A DNA stretch of 64,000 nt, taken from Arthrobacter sp. (GTDB lineage: Bacteria; Actinomycetota; Actinomycetes; Actinomycetales; Micrococcaceae). The notes beneath the pieces were generated by a model, which saw nothing but the letters and a program-made list of their open reading frames with translations, had not been told where the DNA came from and searched no databases. Both the position numbers and the translations under genes were made by a program. The stretch spans positions 1 through 64,000 of the forward strand of contig JAITLQ010000007.1 in NCBI GenBank assembly GCA_031277795.1. The letters are read 5' to 3'. This document shows positions 38,809-48,457 of this stretch, one piece after another (the first letter of the stretch is position 1; each line of letters opens with the position of its first letter).

Positions 38809-41253
38809 ATGGATGCTCTCTTTGCCGACACCCCGTCCCCTCGCCAGCTGCCCACCGCGCAGGAACTGGTGACAGGGCTGAACCCTCAGCAGAAGCAGGC
38901 AGTGGAGCACGCGGGTTCCCCCTTGCTCATCGTCGCCGGCGCCGGCTCCGGCAAGACGCGCGTGCTCACGCACCGCATCGCGCACCTCCTGGCCACGGGC
39001 CGCGCTCGCCCTGGCGAGATCCTGGCCATCACCTTCACCAACAAGGCGGCGGCGGAGATGCGGGAGCGTCTCCAGGACCTCGTGGGTCCGGTGGCGGATC
39101 GCATGTGGGTCTCCACGTTCCACTCCTCCGCCGTGCGCATCCTGCGCCGCGAGGCCTCGGCCGTGGGGCTGAAGTCGTCCTTCTCCATCTACGACTCGGC
39201 CGACTCCCTGCGCCTCGTTACCCTCGTGGCCAAGGGCCTCGAGCTGGATCCCAAGCGCTTTGCTCCCAAGGCGCTCCTGAACAAGATCTCGGCCCTGAAG
39301 AACGAGCTCGTTGACGCGGAGGACTACGCCTCGACCGTCTCCGACAACGATCCCTTCGCCCGCGCCGTGGCCCAGGTCTACTCCGGCTACACGCAGCGCC
39401 TCCGCCAGGCCAATGCCATGGACTTCGATGACCTCATCGCGCAGGTCGTCTATCTCTTCCGCGCCTTCCCGGCCGTCGCGGATGACTACCGCAGGCGCTT
39501 CCGTCACGTCATGGTGGACGAGTACCAAGACACCAACCACGCGCAGTACGCGCTGGTGAGGGAGCTGACGGGTCCCGATGGGCACACGCCGCCGGGTGAG
39601 CTCACCGTGGTGGGTGACTCCGACCAGTCCATCTACGCCTTCCGCGGCGCCGACATCCGCAACATCGTGGAGTTCGAGAAGGACTATCCAGAGGCGACCA
39701 CGATCAAGCTTGAGCAGAACTATCGCTCGACGCAGCGGATCCTCTCCGCGGCCAACGCCGTCATCTCCAACAACCCGGACCGCCCGGCCAAGCGCCTGTG
39801 GACCGCCGAGGGGGACGGCGAACTCATCACCGGCTACGTCGCGGAGTCCGAGCAGGCGGAGGCCAAGTGGATCGCCGATGAGATCCTGCGCCTGCACGAC
39901 GATGAGGGCATCCGACCCGGCGACGTCGCCATCTTCTACCGCACCAACGCGCAGTCCCGCTCCCTCGAGGAGCAGCTCATGCGCGTGGACCTGCGCTACA
40001 AGGTGGTGGGCGGAACGCGCTTCTACGATCGCAAGGAGATCAAGGACGCCATCGCGTACCTGCGCGTCCTCGTGAATCCGGACGACGACATCTCGGTGCG
40101 GCGCATCCTCAACGAGCCCAAGCGCGGGATCGGCGACCGCGCGGAGGGGGCCGTCGCGGCCCTCGCCGAGCGCGAGCGGATCCCGTTCATGGAGGCGCTG
40201 CGCCGGGCCGAGCAGGCGCCCGGCATTGCCACGCGCTCGCTGAACTCCGTGACCGGCTTCGTGAAGCTCATCGATGACCTGAGCACCGTGGCCGAGGGCT
40301 CCGGCCCCGTCGCGGCGCTCGAAGCGGTCCTCGAACAGACGGGCTACCTGCAGACCCTGCGCCTCTCCTCCGACCCGCAAGACGAGTCCCGCGTGGAGAA
40401 CCTTGCCGAGCTCGTGGCCGTGGTGAGGGACTTCGTGAAGGACCACCCGGAGGAGGGGCTGGCCACCTTCCTCGAACAGGTCTCGCTCGTGGCGGACGCC
40501 GACCAGATCCCCGATGCCCCCGAGGACGCCGAGGGGGTGGACATGGCGGCCCGCGAGGGGCAGGTCACGCTCATGACCCTGCACACGGCCAAGGGGCTCG
40601 AGTTCCCCGTGGTCTTCCTCACGGGTATGGAGCACGGGATCTTCCCGCACCAGCGCTCGCTGACGGACCCGAGCGAGCTCGCCGAGGAGCGTCGCCTGGC
40701 CTACGTCGGCCTCACGCGCGCCCGCAAGCGCCTCTATCTTTCGCGCGCCGAGTATCGCTCGCTGTGGGGCCAATCGCAGTACAACCCGGCCAGCCAGTTC
40801 CTCGAGGAGATCCCGGCCGAGCTCGTGCGCTGGGAGCGGGAGGGGAGCACGCGCACCCCGGTCGGCTTCGGCGGGGCGGGCAACGGCGGCTGGGCCTCGA
40901 GCCGCTACGACCGCGGTTCCAGCTGGGGCTCCAACTCGCCGTCCTGGGCCGTGCCGGGCGCCGGAGCCGGCGCCCGCCGCACGGGCGACCCGGAGCCGCA
41001 CCGTCTCATCACCTCGCCCAGCGAAAGGGCCGCCGCCCGCCATGCCGGCCGGGCGGCGTCGGGCGCCGCGCCCAAGGGCGACGGGGACATCCTGGTGCTC
41101 GCCGCCGGTGACAAGGTCAACCACACGACCTTCGGCCACGGCGTCGTGATCAGCACCGAGGGCGCCGGTCCCAAGACCGTGGCCAAGGTCGTCTTCGACA
41201 GCGTGGGGGAGAAGCGTCTGCTGCTGCGCTACGCACCGCTCAGCAAGGCGTAA
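38809..41253 (+). CDS. pcrA: ATP-dependent DNA helicase PcrA/UvrD
   Basis: An 814-aa superfamily-1 helicase for nucleotide-excision and replication-linked repair. Walker A AGAGSGKT is at 43-50, then TFTNKAAAEM, VDEYQDTN, VGDSDQSIYAFRGAD, QNYRS, TLHTAKGLEFPVVF and YVGLTRARKRLYL in family order. The C-terminal Tudor-like KOW domain (GDKVNHTTFGHGVVI onward) binds RNA polymerase in PcrA. A start at 38797 would lie inside the -10 box, so ATG 38809 is used. Confidence 0.95.
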   Translation: MDALFADTPSPRQLPTAQELVTGLNPQQKQAVEHAGSPLLIVAGAGSGKTRVLTHRIAHLLATGRARPGEILAITFTNKAAAEMRERLQDLVGPVADRMWVSTFHSSAVRILRREASAVGLKSSFSIYDSADSLRLVTLVAKGLELDPKRFAPKALLNKISALKNELVDAEDYASTVSDNDPFARAVAQVYSGYTQRLRQANAMDFDDLIAQVVYLFRAFPAVADDYRRRFRHVMVDEYQDTNHAQYALVRELTGPDGHTPPGELTVVGDSDQSIYAFRGADIRNIVEFEKDYPEATTIKLEQNYRSTQRILSAANAVISNNPDRPAKRLWTAEGDGELITGYVAESEQAEAKWIADEILRLHDDEGIRPGDVAIFYRTNAQSRSLEEQLMRVDLRYKVVGGTRFYDRKEIKDAIAYLRVLVNPDDDISVRRILNEPKRGIGDRAEGAVAALAERERIPFMEALRRAEQAPGIATRSLNSVTGFVKLIDDLSTVAEGSGPVAALEAVLEQTGYLQTLRLSSDPQDESRVENLAELVAVVRDFVKDHPEEGLATFLEQVSLVADADQIPDAPEDAEGVDMAAREGQVTLMTLHTAKGLEFPVVFLTGMEHGIFPHQRSLTDPSELAEERRLAYVGLTRARKRLYLSRAEYRSLWGQSQYNPASQFLEEIPAELVRWEREGSTRTPVGFGGAGNGGWASSRYDRGSSWGSNSPSWAVPGAGAGARRTGDPEPHRLITSPSERAAARHAGRAASGAAPKGDGDILVLAAGDKVNHTTFGHGVVISTEGAGPKTVAKVVFDSVGEKRLLLRYAPLSKA

Positions 41254-41268
41254 GTGACCGGGGTCACA
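41253..41268. promoter_or_regulatory. CRP/GlxR-like palindromic site upstream of sucCD
   Basis: AGTGA-CCGGGG-TCACA matches the CRP/GlxR consensus TGTGA-N6-TCACA in all but one base. It lies at the pcrA stop codon, 185 bp before sucC. Confidence 0.5.
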
Positions 41269-41453
41269 GGGTTTTCTCTACGCTTTGTCGAACTGGGTCC
41301 TGGGGCGGAATCGCGCTAGTCTGCTAGATGGCGTCATGCGCGCCGAAGGGGCCCCCGGGTCCCAACGCCGACCAGGTGTGAAGCACCCTGCGCAAGGAAG
41401 CGCTTCATGCGAGGCCGGTGCATCCATGACTTCTTCAGGAAGAGGACACAACC

Positions 41454-42620
41454 GTGGACCTGTATGAGTACCAGGCACGCGACATGTTCGAGAAGCACGG
41501 CGTCCCCGTGCTGGCCGGCATCGTTGCGACCACCCCGGACGAGGCCAAGGCGGCTGCTGAGAAGATCGGCGGCGTTGTTGTCGTCAAGGCTCAGGTCAAG
41601 GTCGGCGGGCGCGGCAAGGCCGGCGGCGTGAAGGTCGCCAAGACCCCGGACGAGGCGTACTCCTACGCCGAGCAGATCCTGGGCATGGACATCAAGGGCC
41701 ACACGGTCAACACCGTCATGATCGCCCAGGGTGCCGACATCGCCGAGGAGTTCTACTTCTCCGTGCTGCTGGACCGCGCCAACCGCAACTACCTGGCCAT
41801 GTGCTCCGTCGAGGGCGGCATGGAGATCGAGGTCCTGGCCGTGGAGCGCCCCGAGGCGCTGGCCCGCGTTGCCGTTGACCCGACCGTGGGCATCGACGCC
41901 GCCAAGGCCGACGAGATCGTCGCCGCCGCCGGCTTCGACGCCGAGAAGGCCCCCAAGGTTGCCGCCGTCATCCTGAAGCTGTGGGACGTCTTCAAGAACG
42001 AGGACGCCACGCTGGTGGAGGTCAACCCGCTGGTCGCAACGGGCGCCGGCGACATCGTTGCCCTGGACGGCAAGGTCTCCCTGGACGACAACGCCTCCGA
42101 GGTCCGCCACCACGAGCACGAAGAGCTCGAGGACAAGGCCACCGAGAACCCGCTCGAGGCCAAGGCCAAGGCCTCCGGCCTCAACTACGTCAAGCTCGAT
42201 GGCCAGGTCGGCATCATCGGCAACGGCGCCGGCCTCGTCATGTCCACGCTGGACGTCGTGGCCTACGCCGGCGAGAACCACGGCAACGTGAAGCCCGCCA
42301 ACTTCCTGGACATCGGCGGCGGCGCCTCGGCCGAGGTCATGGCCAACGGCCTCGACGTCATCCTGGGCGACGAGCAGGTCAAGTCCGTGTTCGTCAACGT
42401 CTTCGGCGGCATCACCGCGTGCGACGCGGTCGCCACCGGCATCGTGCAGGCCCTGGAGATCCTGGGCGACAAGGCCACCAAGCCGCTCGTCGTGCGCCTG
42501 GACGGCAACAACGTCGTGGAGGGTCGCCAGATCCTCTCCGATGCCAACCACCCGCTCGTGCACATGGCCGACACCATGGACGAGGGCGCCGACAAGGCCG
42601 CCCAGCTGGCCAACGCCTGA
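41454..42620 (+). CDS. sucC: Succinyl-CoA synthetase, beta subunit
   Basis: A 388-aa TCA-cycle subunit that, with SucD, converts succinyl-CoA plus ADP/GDP to succinate and ATP/GTP. It starts [18 protein letters not shown], with the ATP-grasp domain [17 protein letters not shown] and the C-terminal NIFGGI-like [11 protein letters not shown] loop. GTG 41454 has AGGAAGAGG upstream. It forms an operon with sucD, 17 bp apart, behind a 200-bp leader that carries a CRP-like site and a TAGTCT -10 candidate at 41317. Confidence 0.96.
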   Translation: MDLYEYQARDMFEKHGVPVLAGIVATTPDEAKAAAEKIGGVVVVKAQVKVGGRGKAGGVKVAKTPDEAYSYAEQILGMDIKGHTVNTVMIAQGADIAEEFYFSVLLDRANRNYLAMCSVEGGMEIEVLAVERPEALARVAVDPTVGIDAAKADEIVAAAGFDAEKAPKVAAVILKLWDVFKNEDATLVEVNPLVATGAGDIVALDGKVSLDDNASEVRHHEHEELEDKATENPLEAKAKASGLNYVKLDGQVGIIGNGAGLVMSTLDVVAYAGENHGNVKPANFLDIGGGASAEVMANGLDVILGDEQVKSVFVNVFGGITACDAVATGIVQALEILGDKATKPLVVRLDGNNVVEGRQILSDANHPLVHMADTMDEGADKAAQLANA

Positions 42621-42637
42621 GAGGACTGAAGGAACAC

Positions 42638-43537
42638 ATGTCTATCTTCATCAACAAGGATTCCAAGGTCATCGTTCAGGGCATCACCGGCTCTGAGGGC
42701 GCCAAGCACACCCAGCGCATGCTGGCTGCCGGCACCAACATCGTGGGCGGCGTGAACGCCCGCAAGGCCGGCCAGGTTGTCTCCCACGAGGGTCGCGACA
42801 TCAAGGTGTACGGCACCGTGGCCGAGGCCATGGCCGAGACCGGCGCCGACGTCTCCATCGCCTTCGTGCCGCCGGCCTTCACCAAGGACGCGGCCGTCGA
42901 GGCCATCGAGGCCGGTATCGGCCTGCTCGTGGTCATCACCGAGGGCGTGCCAGTGCAGGACTCCGCCGAGTTCTACAACCTGTCCCTGAAGAAGCTGGGC
43001 GCCGACGGCAAGCCGGTCACCCGCATCATCGGCCCCAACTGCCCGGGCATCATCACCCCCGGCGAGTCGCTCGTGGGCATCACCCCCGCGAACATCACCG
43101 GCAAGGGCGGCGTCGGCCTGGTCTCCAAGTCCGGCACGCTGACCTACCAGATGATGTACGAGCTGCGTGACCTCGGCTTCTCCACGGCTATCGGCATCGG
43201 CGGCGACCCGGTCATCGGCACCACGCACATCGACGCCCTCGAGGCCTTCGAGAACGACCCGGAGACCAAGGCGATCGTCATGATCGGCGAGATCGGTGGC
43301 GACGCCGAGGAGCGCGCCGCGGCGTACATCAAGGAGCACGTCACCAAGCCGGTCGTCGGCTACGTGGCCGGCTTCACCGCCCCGGAGGGCAAGACCATGG
43401 GCCACGCCGGCGCCATCGTCTCCGGCTCCTCGGGCACCGCCCAGGCCAAGAAGGAGGCCCTCGAGGCCGCCGGCGTCAAGGTCGGCAAGACGCCGTCCGA
43501 GGCCGCCCGTCTGCTGCGCGAGGTCTACCCCGCCTGA
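42638..43537 (+). CDS. sucD: Succinyl-CoA synthetase, alpha subunit
   Basis: A 299-aa subunit that binds CoA and carries the phosphohistidine. It begins [24 protein letters not shown]-like [17 protein letters not shown] and the active-site histidine loop GHAGAIVSG are present. ATG 42638 follows GAAGGA. The frame is open through sucC, but that stretch is a shadow. A strong terminator follows. Confidence 0.96.
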   Translation: MSIFINKDSKVIVQGITGSEGAKHTQRMLAAGTNIVGGVNARKAGQVVSHEGRDIKVYGTVAEAMAETGADVSIAFVPPAFTKDAAVEAIEAGIGLLVVITEGVPVQDSAEFYNLSLKKLGADGKPVTRIIGPNCPGIITPGESLVGITPANITGKGGVGLVSKSGTLTYQMMYELRDLGFSTAIGIGGDPVIGTTHIDALEAFENDPETKAIVMIGEIGGDAEERAAAYIKEHVTKPVVGYVAGFTAPEGKTMGHAGAIVSGSSGTAQAKKEALEAAGVKVGKTPSEAARLLREVYPA

Positions 43538-43558
43538 TCCTCTCCTGAGGATGCTTGA

Positions 43559-43600
43559 GGGCCCCGCCACTCCCCGTGAAGGGGAGGGGCGGGGCCCTTT
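43559..43600 (+). terminator. Terminator of sucCD
   Basis: gggccccgcc and ctcccc pair with their complements around gtgaa, followed by CCCTTT. It lies 20 bases after the sucD stop. Confidence 0.85.
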
Positions 43601-43633
43601 GCGTGGCTGGCGTAGAGCCGCTCCGCGTGAGTT

Positions 43634-43682
43634 TGCGTGCCTTGTGCCGTCAACGGCGGCCGTTGACGGCACGAGGCACGCA
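43634..43682. repeat. 49-bp near-perfect palindrome
   Basis: The 24-bp arms (43634-43657 and 43659-43682) are complementary at 23 of 24 positions around a single central base. Core: gtgccgtcaacggc-g-gccgttgacggcac. It lies between two ordinary terminators and is longer than needed for termination. Function is unknown. Confidence 0.8.
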
Positions 43683-43768
43683 TTCTTGGTTGGCACCCAA
43701 GGCCCGACGACGGCGTTCCCGGCCACGCGGCGTCGGGCGCCTTCCTGACGGGGCAGGAAGAACGCGAT

Positions 43769-43799
43769 GGGCGCGGCACCCAGCTTGGGTGCCGCGCCC
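43769..43799 (-). terminator. Terminator of the SNF2 helicase gene
   Basis: A 14-bp perfect stem, gggcgcggcaccca and its complement, with loop gct, 20 bp past the helicase stop codon. Confidence 0.8.
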
Positions 43800-43818
43800 C
43801 TGTGGCGTGCCGGGGTGA

Positions 43819-46800
43819 CTACTCGGAGAGCAGGTCCCTGATGTCCTCGGCCGTGAGGGCCGAGCCGAAGCCGTCGCCGCCGTCCATGACGGAGGAGATG
43901 AGCTCGCGCTTGGCGTCCTGCAGGGCCACGACCTTCTCCTCGATGGTCCCCTCGGAGACGAGGCGGTAGACCATGACGTTGCGGGTCTGGCCGATGCGGT
44001 GGGCGCGGTCGACGGCCTGGGCCTCGGCCGCGGGGTTCCACCACGGGTCCAGCAGGAAGCAGTAGTCGGCCTCGGTGAGGTTCAGGCCGAAGCCGCCCGC
44101 CTTGAGCGAGATGAGGAAGACGGGGGCGTCGCCCTCCTTGAACTCGTTGATGGCGTCCTCGCGGCGGCGCGTGGAGCCATCCAGGTAGGCGTACTTGATG
44201 CCGGAGGCGTCCAGCCGCTCGGCCGCCTTGCGCAGGAAGGACGTGAACTGCGAGAACACGAGCGCGCGGTGCCCCTCGGGCAGCAGCGCCTCGAGGTGCT
44301 CCTGCAGCACATCGAGCTTGGCCGAGCCGACCTTGACGTACTCGTCGTCCACGAGGGCGGCGTCCAGCGCCAACAGGCGCAGGAGCGTCAGCGACTGGAA
44401 GATCGTGAAGCGGTTGCGGTCGAGGTCCTCCACGAGGCGCAGGACCTTCTGACGCTCGTGCTGCAGGTGCGTGTCGTAGATCTTGCGGTGCTTCTCGGAG
44501 AGCTCCACCTTGAGCACCTGCTCCTGCTTGGAGGGCAGGTCGGTGACCACGGCGTCCTTGGTGCGGCGCAGCATGAACGGGCGCACACGCTTGCGCAGGC
44601 GCTCCAGCTCGGTCGTGGCCTCGCCGCGCTCGATCGGCCGCGAGTACTGCTCGGCGTAGCGCGTGGAGGAAGGGAACAGGCCGGGGGAGGTGATGGCCAG
44701 CAGGGCCCACAGCTCCATGAGGTTGTTCTCCATGGGGGTACCCGTGATGGCCAGCTTGACGCGGGCGCGCAGATCGCGGGCCGTGTGATGGGCCTTGGTC
44801 GCCTTGTTCTTCACGAACTGGGCCTCATCCAGCACGAGGGCGGCCCAATCGGCGCTCTGGTACGCCTCGGCGTCGAGGCGGAAGAGCGTGTAGGAGGTGA
44901 CGACGACGTCGACGCCCTCGAGGGTCTCGTGCAGCGGCGCCTTGGCCTTGGCCTGGGTATCGCGGATCGCCATGGCGTTGATGTGCGGGGCGAAGCGCTT
45001 GATCTCGGCGAGCCAGTTGGGCACCACCGAGGTGGGCGCCACGACGAGCACGGGGCCGGGGCCGCCGGCGGCGACCGAGAGGTTGCGCTTGGCCGGGGTG
45101 TCCCAGTCCTGCTTCATGAGCGCAAGCAGGGCGATCATCTGCAGGGTCTTTCCGAGGCCCATGTCATCGGCGAGGATGCCGCCGAGGCCCTGCTCCCACA
45201 GGGACGCGAGCCAGCGGAAGCCCTCGGCCTGGTACGGGCGCAGCGTGGCGTCCACGGTGCTCGGCAGCTCCACGTCGCTGCCCTGGCCCAGCTTGGCCAG
45301 GCCGGAGATGGCGGCGTGCCAGGAGTCGGGGCCTTCCACGGTGGTGGCGAGGGACTCCAGCTCCTCCCAGAGGGAGACCTGGTAGCGCGTGATGCGCAGC
45401 GGGTCCTTCTTCGAGTCGGTGAGCTGGCTCGCCTCGGTGACGAGCGCGCGCAGCTTCTCGAAGAGCGGCTGCTCGAGGGAGACGTAGGTCTTGTCGCTCA
45501 TGAGCAGGCGGGTCTGGCCCTGCGACAGGGCGCGCAGGATGTCGGCGTAGGGGATCTGACGCCCGCCCACCGTGATGATGAGGCCGAGGTCGAACCAGTC
45601 GTGCTTCTCCGACTCCACCGTGGTGACGGTGAGCTCGGGGGCCTCGGTCAGCTCGCGGTAGGCGGGGCGGGTGCCCACCTCGTCGATGCGCACGTCCGGC
45701 AGCGCCTCGAGCGAGGGCAGCGTGCGGCGCACGAAGTCGACGGTGTCCAGGCCCTGCAACACGCGCGGGGCCAGCTCGCGGCCGTCCAGCGCGGGGGACT
45801 TGGCGAGGACGGCGAGGACCGCCTGCTCCACGGCCTCCTCGGCGGCGCGGTCGCGGGCGTCCGGGTCGATGCCGGCCGGGCCGTAGTCGATGTCGAAGCT
45901 CAGCGCCACGATGTCGTCGGGACGGAACTGCGTGGTGACCTTCATGACGGGCGGCTGGATCTGCGGCAGGTCGACCGAACCGTCGGGGCTCGTCAGGGTG
46001 ACGCGACGGGCCAGGCGGGAGAACACGCCGGAGAAGAAGTCGCGGATCTGATCGGCCGGCACGGTGACGACCTGCGGGCGCACCACGAGGTGGCGGGCCG
46101 GCTCGTCGATGCGGGTCTCGGTGGGGGCCAGCTGCAGGGTGCGGCCGTCGCGGGCCATGGCGTAGGCGCCGTGGCGGCCCACGGTGCCCAGCGGCTCGGC
46201 ATCGTCCATGACGAGGCGGCGCTCGCCCAGGCGCAGCACCGGTTCGAGGATGAGGTCGCCCTCGTCCTCCCGGCGGGCCTCGAGGGCCACGGAGGCGGCG
46301 TCCACGAGCTCGATGCCCGCCACCTCGCCGCTGCCGATAAGGGAGATGCCCAGCTTGTCCGCCTCGCGCAGCAGCGGCCAGATGAGCGCGGAGGAGAAGT
46401 CGTCCAGCAGCAGCCAGTCGTTGTCCTCGCCGAAGTACAGCTCGCCGTTGGCGCGGTAGAGCGGCACAAACTGGCAGAACCAGCGGTGCTGCTCCGGGTC
46501 GAGGGCCAGGCCGTAGGTCTTGAACGAGATGGTGTTCCAGCGCAGGTTGCCGCGCACCCAGCGATCCTCGGCGTTGAGCACCATGGGGCGCACCGCGAGC
46601 TGCCAGCGCCCGCGCACGCCGCGGGCGTGGGTGGCGCCCTGGCCGGGGACGTACTGGCGGCGGGAGCCATCGCGCGTGTCCTGCAGCTCGAACTGCAGGG
46701 CCATGGGCTGGTACTTCGGCGGGGCCTCCGCGCCGCGCGGGCCGCGGCCGGCGTCCAGCACGCGCTCGAGGCTCTGCTTCCAGCTCGAGTCCTTGACCGG

Positions 46801-47148
46801 CGCGTTGGCGGCGGTGGCCGCCGCCTCATCGGCCTCCTGGCGGTGGCGCTTGTTGGAGGCGATCAGCAGGGCGGCGCAGTGCAGGCAGGCGCCCTCCGGA
46901 TCGGTGGCGCAGGTGGAGTCTTGCACCACCCAGGCGCCCTTCTCCTCGCTCAGGTCAACCGAGCAGGCGTGCTCAAGGCCGCCCTCAGGGACGCGGGCGC
47001 TCAGCGCCGTGCCGTCCCACTCGAGGGCTGCGATGAGCTCCGGAGTCGCCAGCGATTGGCCGCGGGCAAAGGACCCGCCGCCCACCTTCCGGAGGACTTC
47101 GCGGGCATCGATCATGGGGAAAGGCGCGGAAGAAGACATCGTCCCCAT
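43819..47148 (-). CDS. SNF2/HepA-type DEAD-like helicase with SWIM-like zinc finger
   Basis: About 1109 aa. The N-terminal third has a SWIM-like Cys/His cluster (CATDPEGACLHCAALL). The C-terminal third is a Swi2/Snf2 ATPase with ADDMGLGKT (motif I), LVLDEAQFVKN (motif II, DEAQ instead of DEAH), TGTPMENN, VFSQFTSFLR, GGFGLNLTEAD and DRAHRIGQTR. It is a predicted DNA translocase that remodels nucleoprotein or RNA polymerase complexes. The frame stays open over the neighbouring gene. I end it at ATG 47148 (alternative 47139 with GGGGA upstream). Confidence 0.88.
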   Translation of the reverse strand: MGTMSSSAPFPMIDAREVLRKVGGGSFARGQSLATPELIAALEWDGTALSARVPEGGLEHACSVDLSEEKGAWVVQDSTCATDPEGACLHCAALLIASNKRHRQEADEAAATAANAPVKDSSWKQSLERVLDAGRGPRGAEAPPKYQPMALQFELQDTRDGSRRQYVPGQGATHARGVRGRWQLAVRPMVLNAEDRWVRGNLRWNTISFKTYGLALDPEQHRWFCQFVPLYRANGELYFGEDNDWLLLDDFSSALIWPLLREADKLGISLIGSGEVAGIELVDAASVALEARREDEGDLILEPVLRLGERRLVMDDAEPLGTVGRHGAYAMARDGRTLQLAPTETRIDEPARHLVVRPQVVTVPADQIRDFFSGVFSRLARRVTLTSPDGSVDLPQIQPPVMKVTTQFRPDDIVALSFDIDYGPAGIDPDARDRAAEEAVEQAVLAVLAKSPALDGRELAPRVLQGLDTVDFVRRTLPSLEALPDVRIDEVGTRPAYRELTEAPELTVTTVESEKHDWFDLGLIITVGGRQIPYADILRALSQGQTRLLMSDKTYVSLEQPLFEKLRALVTEASQLTDSKKDPLRITRYQVSLWEELESLATTVEGPDSWHAAISGLAKLGQGSDVELPSTVDATLRPYQAEGFRWLASLWEQGLGGILADDMGLGKTLQMIALLALMKQDWDTPAKRNLSVAAGGPGPVLVVAPTSVVPNWLAEIKRFAPHINAMAIRDTQAKAKAPLHETLEGVDVVVTSYTLFRLDAEAYQSADWAALVLDEAQFVKNKATKAHHTARDLRARVKLAITGTPMENNLMELWALLAITSPGLFPSSTRYAEQYSRPIERGEATTELERLRKRVRPFMLRRTKDAVVTDLPSKQEQVLKVELSEKHRKIYDTHLQHERQKVLRLVEDLDRNRFTIFQSLTLLRLLALDAALVDDEYVKVGSAKLDVLQEHLEALLPEGHRALVFSQFTSFLRKAAERLDASGIKYAYLDGSTRRREDAINEFKEGDAPVFLISLKAGGFGLNLTEADYCFLLDPWWNPAAEAQAVDRAHRIGQTRNVMVYRLVSEGTIEEKVVALQDAKRELISSVMDGGDGFGSALTAEDIRDLLSE

Positions 47149-47201
47149 TTTCCCATCACGAGGGGGTGCAGGGGAAATCATTCTGAGGGGCCGGGCACGC
47201 T

Positions 47202-47207
47202 TAGTCT
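47202..47207 (+). promoter_or_regulatory. -10 box of a leaderless promoter (LOG-family gene)
   Basis: TAGTCT ends seven bases before ATG 47215. Confidence 0.6.
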
Positions 47208-47214
47208 GGTGGGC

Positions 47215-48390
47215 ATGATCACACGCTTGGGTCGATCGGCCCCGCGCATCCTCGACCTGGAGTCGTTGCAGGAGTTCGATCGGCGCGCGGCCAGGGCCAC
47301 CGCGATGCGCGGCTGGCACCTCTACGGCCTGGATTTGACGGGGAGGGAAGGCGCGCTGGAGGCGCTGAACCCGGCCGGTGCGGTGCTCGTCGACTGCGAG
47401 TTGACGCCCGCCTCGGAGGCCAGGCTGCGGGCGGCCGGTGCGTACGTCGTGAGGGACGGGGCGGAGGCCGGCCCCGTGGAGGCCGATCGTCGCAGCCTCT
47501 ACACGCCCCGCGAGCTCTACGCCGGCCTGAAGCAGGGTCCGTACGAGCGTGTTCCCGACGCGAGGATCTACGCCTGGGCCCGCACCCACCTTGGCGTCTC
47601 GGGCGAGAACCCCGCCCTCGCCGACGACTCGCGCGACGCCACGCGGCTCGCCGCCATGCACGATCACGCGATCGCCACGGCCCTGCACGCCGCCGTCGAG
47701 TCCGGGCCGCTTTCCGGCCGCCCGCTCGTGGGGGTCATGGGCGGGCACGGCGCCCGGCGGGGGGAGCGCGACTACGCCGACGCCGCGGCCCTGGGCCGCG
47801 CCATCGTGAACGCCGGCGGTCGCATCGCCACGGGCGGCGGGCCGGGGGCCATGGAGGCCGCCAACCTGGGGGGCTACCTGGCGGGGCTCCCGCGCGGCGA
47901 GTTCGACGCGGAGCTCGCGGCCCTTGCCGCGGTCCCCTCACCCGTCCCGGACCCGGGGGCCTGGGCCCGCGCGGCGTTCGAGGTGTTGGAGCGCCGCCCG
48001 CACGGCGAGACGGGCCTCGGGGTCCCCACGTGGTTCTACGGCCACGAACCGCCGAACGTCTTCGCCACGCATATCGCGAAGTATTTTTCGAACGCCCAGC
48101 GCGAGGCGGTGCTGCTCGTCGTGGCGACGGGCGGCACGGTCATGCTGCCCGGCCGCGCCGGCACGGTGCAGGAAATCTTCCAGGAGGCCTGCGACGGCTA
48201 CTACGGCGCGGCGGAGAAGGTGGCCCCGCTGATCCTGTGGGGCAGCGAGTACTGGACGAAGACCCTCCCGGCCTGGCCGTTGCTCCTCGCCCTCTCGAAG
48301 GGCTCGCCCCTCGAGGGCCGCGTGCACCTCGTCGACACCATCCCCGAGGCGCTCGCCGCGCTGGGCCTGACCCCCGGCCCCACCCAGTGA
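47215..48390 (+). CDS. LOG-family (Rossmann-fold) nucleotide hydrolase, long form
   Basis: A 391-aa protein. The second half (about 165-385) is a LOG/lysine-decarboxylase-like Rossmann domain with VMGGHGARRG, ATGGGPGAMEAAN and PGRAGTVQE, a variant of PGGxGTxxE. The first 160 residues are an extension not found in ordinary LOG proteins of about 180-250 aa. LOG enzymes cleave nucleoside 5'-monophosphates to the base and ribose-5-phosphate. The actual substrate is unknown. The start follows the leaderless pattern. It is divergent from the SNF2 helicase. Confidence 0.82.
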   Translation: MITRLGRSAPRILDLESLQEFDRRAARATAMRGWHLYGLDLTGREGALEALNPAGAVLVDCELTPASEARLRAAGAYVVRDGAEAGPVEADRRSLYTPRELYAGLKQGPYERVPDARIYAWARTHLGVSGENPALADDSRDATRLAAMHDHAIATALHAAVESGPLSGRPLVGVMGGHGARRGERDYADAAALGRAIVNAGGRIATGGGPGAMEAANLGGYLAGLPRGEFDAELAALAAVPSPVPDPGAWARAAFEVLERRPHGETGLGVPTWFYGHEPPNVFATHIAKYFSNAQREAVLLVVATGGTVMLPGRAGTVQEIFQEACDGYYGAAEKVAPLILWGSEYWTKTLPAWPLLLALSKGSPLEGRVHLVDTIPEALAALGLTPGPTQ

Positions 48391-48392
48391 AC

Positions 48393-48436
48393 GACGGCGC
48401 GGGGCGGCTTTCGTGCGAAAGCCGCCCCGCGCCGTC
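48393..48436. terminator. Terminator between convergent LOG and MbfA-like genes
   Basis: A perfect 21-bp inverted repeat (gacggcgcggggcggctttc plus g and complement) with only two central bases, starting two bases after the LOG stop codon. Confidence 0.85.
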
Positions 48437-48457
48437 GAGCAGGGAAGAAGCGTGCGG

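Noticed and set aside
38770-41139. A 789-codon minus-strand frame opposite pcrA
   Set aside because: It is antisense of a gene with every superfamily-1 helicase motif, and it has no start signal.
43999-48390. A 1463-codon plus-strand frame opposite the SNF2 helicase that runs into the LOG gene
   Set aside because: The first 3.2 kb is the antisense of a gene with full helicase motifs. Long antisense frames are expected at this GC content. Only the last 391 codons, after a promoter-like hexamer, look real.
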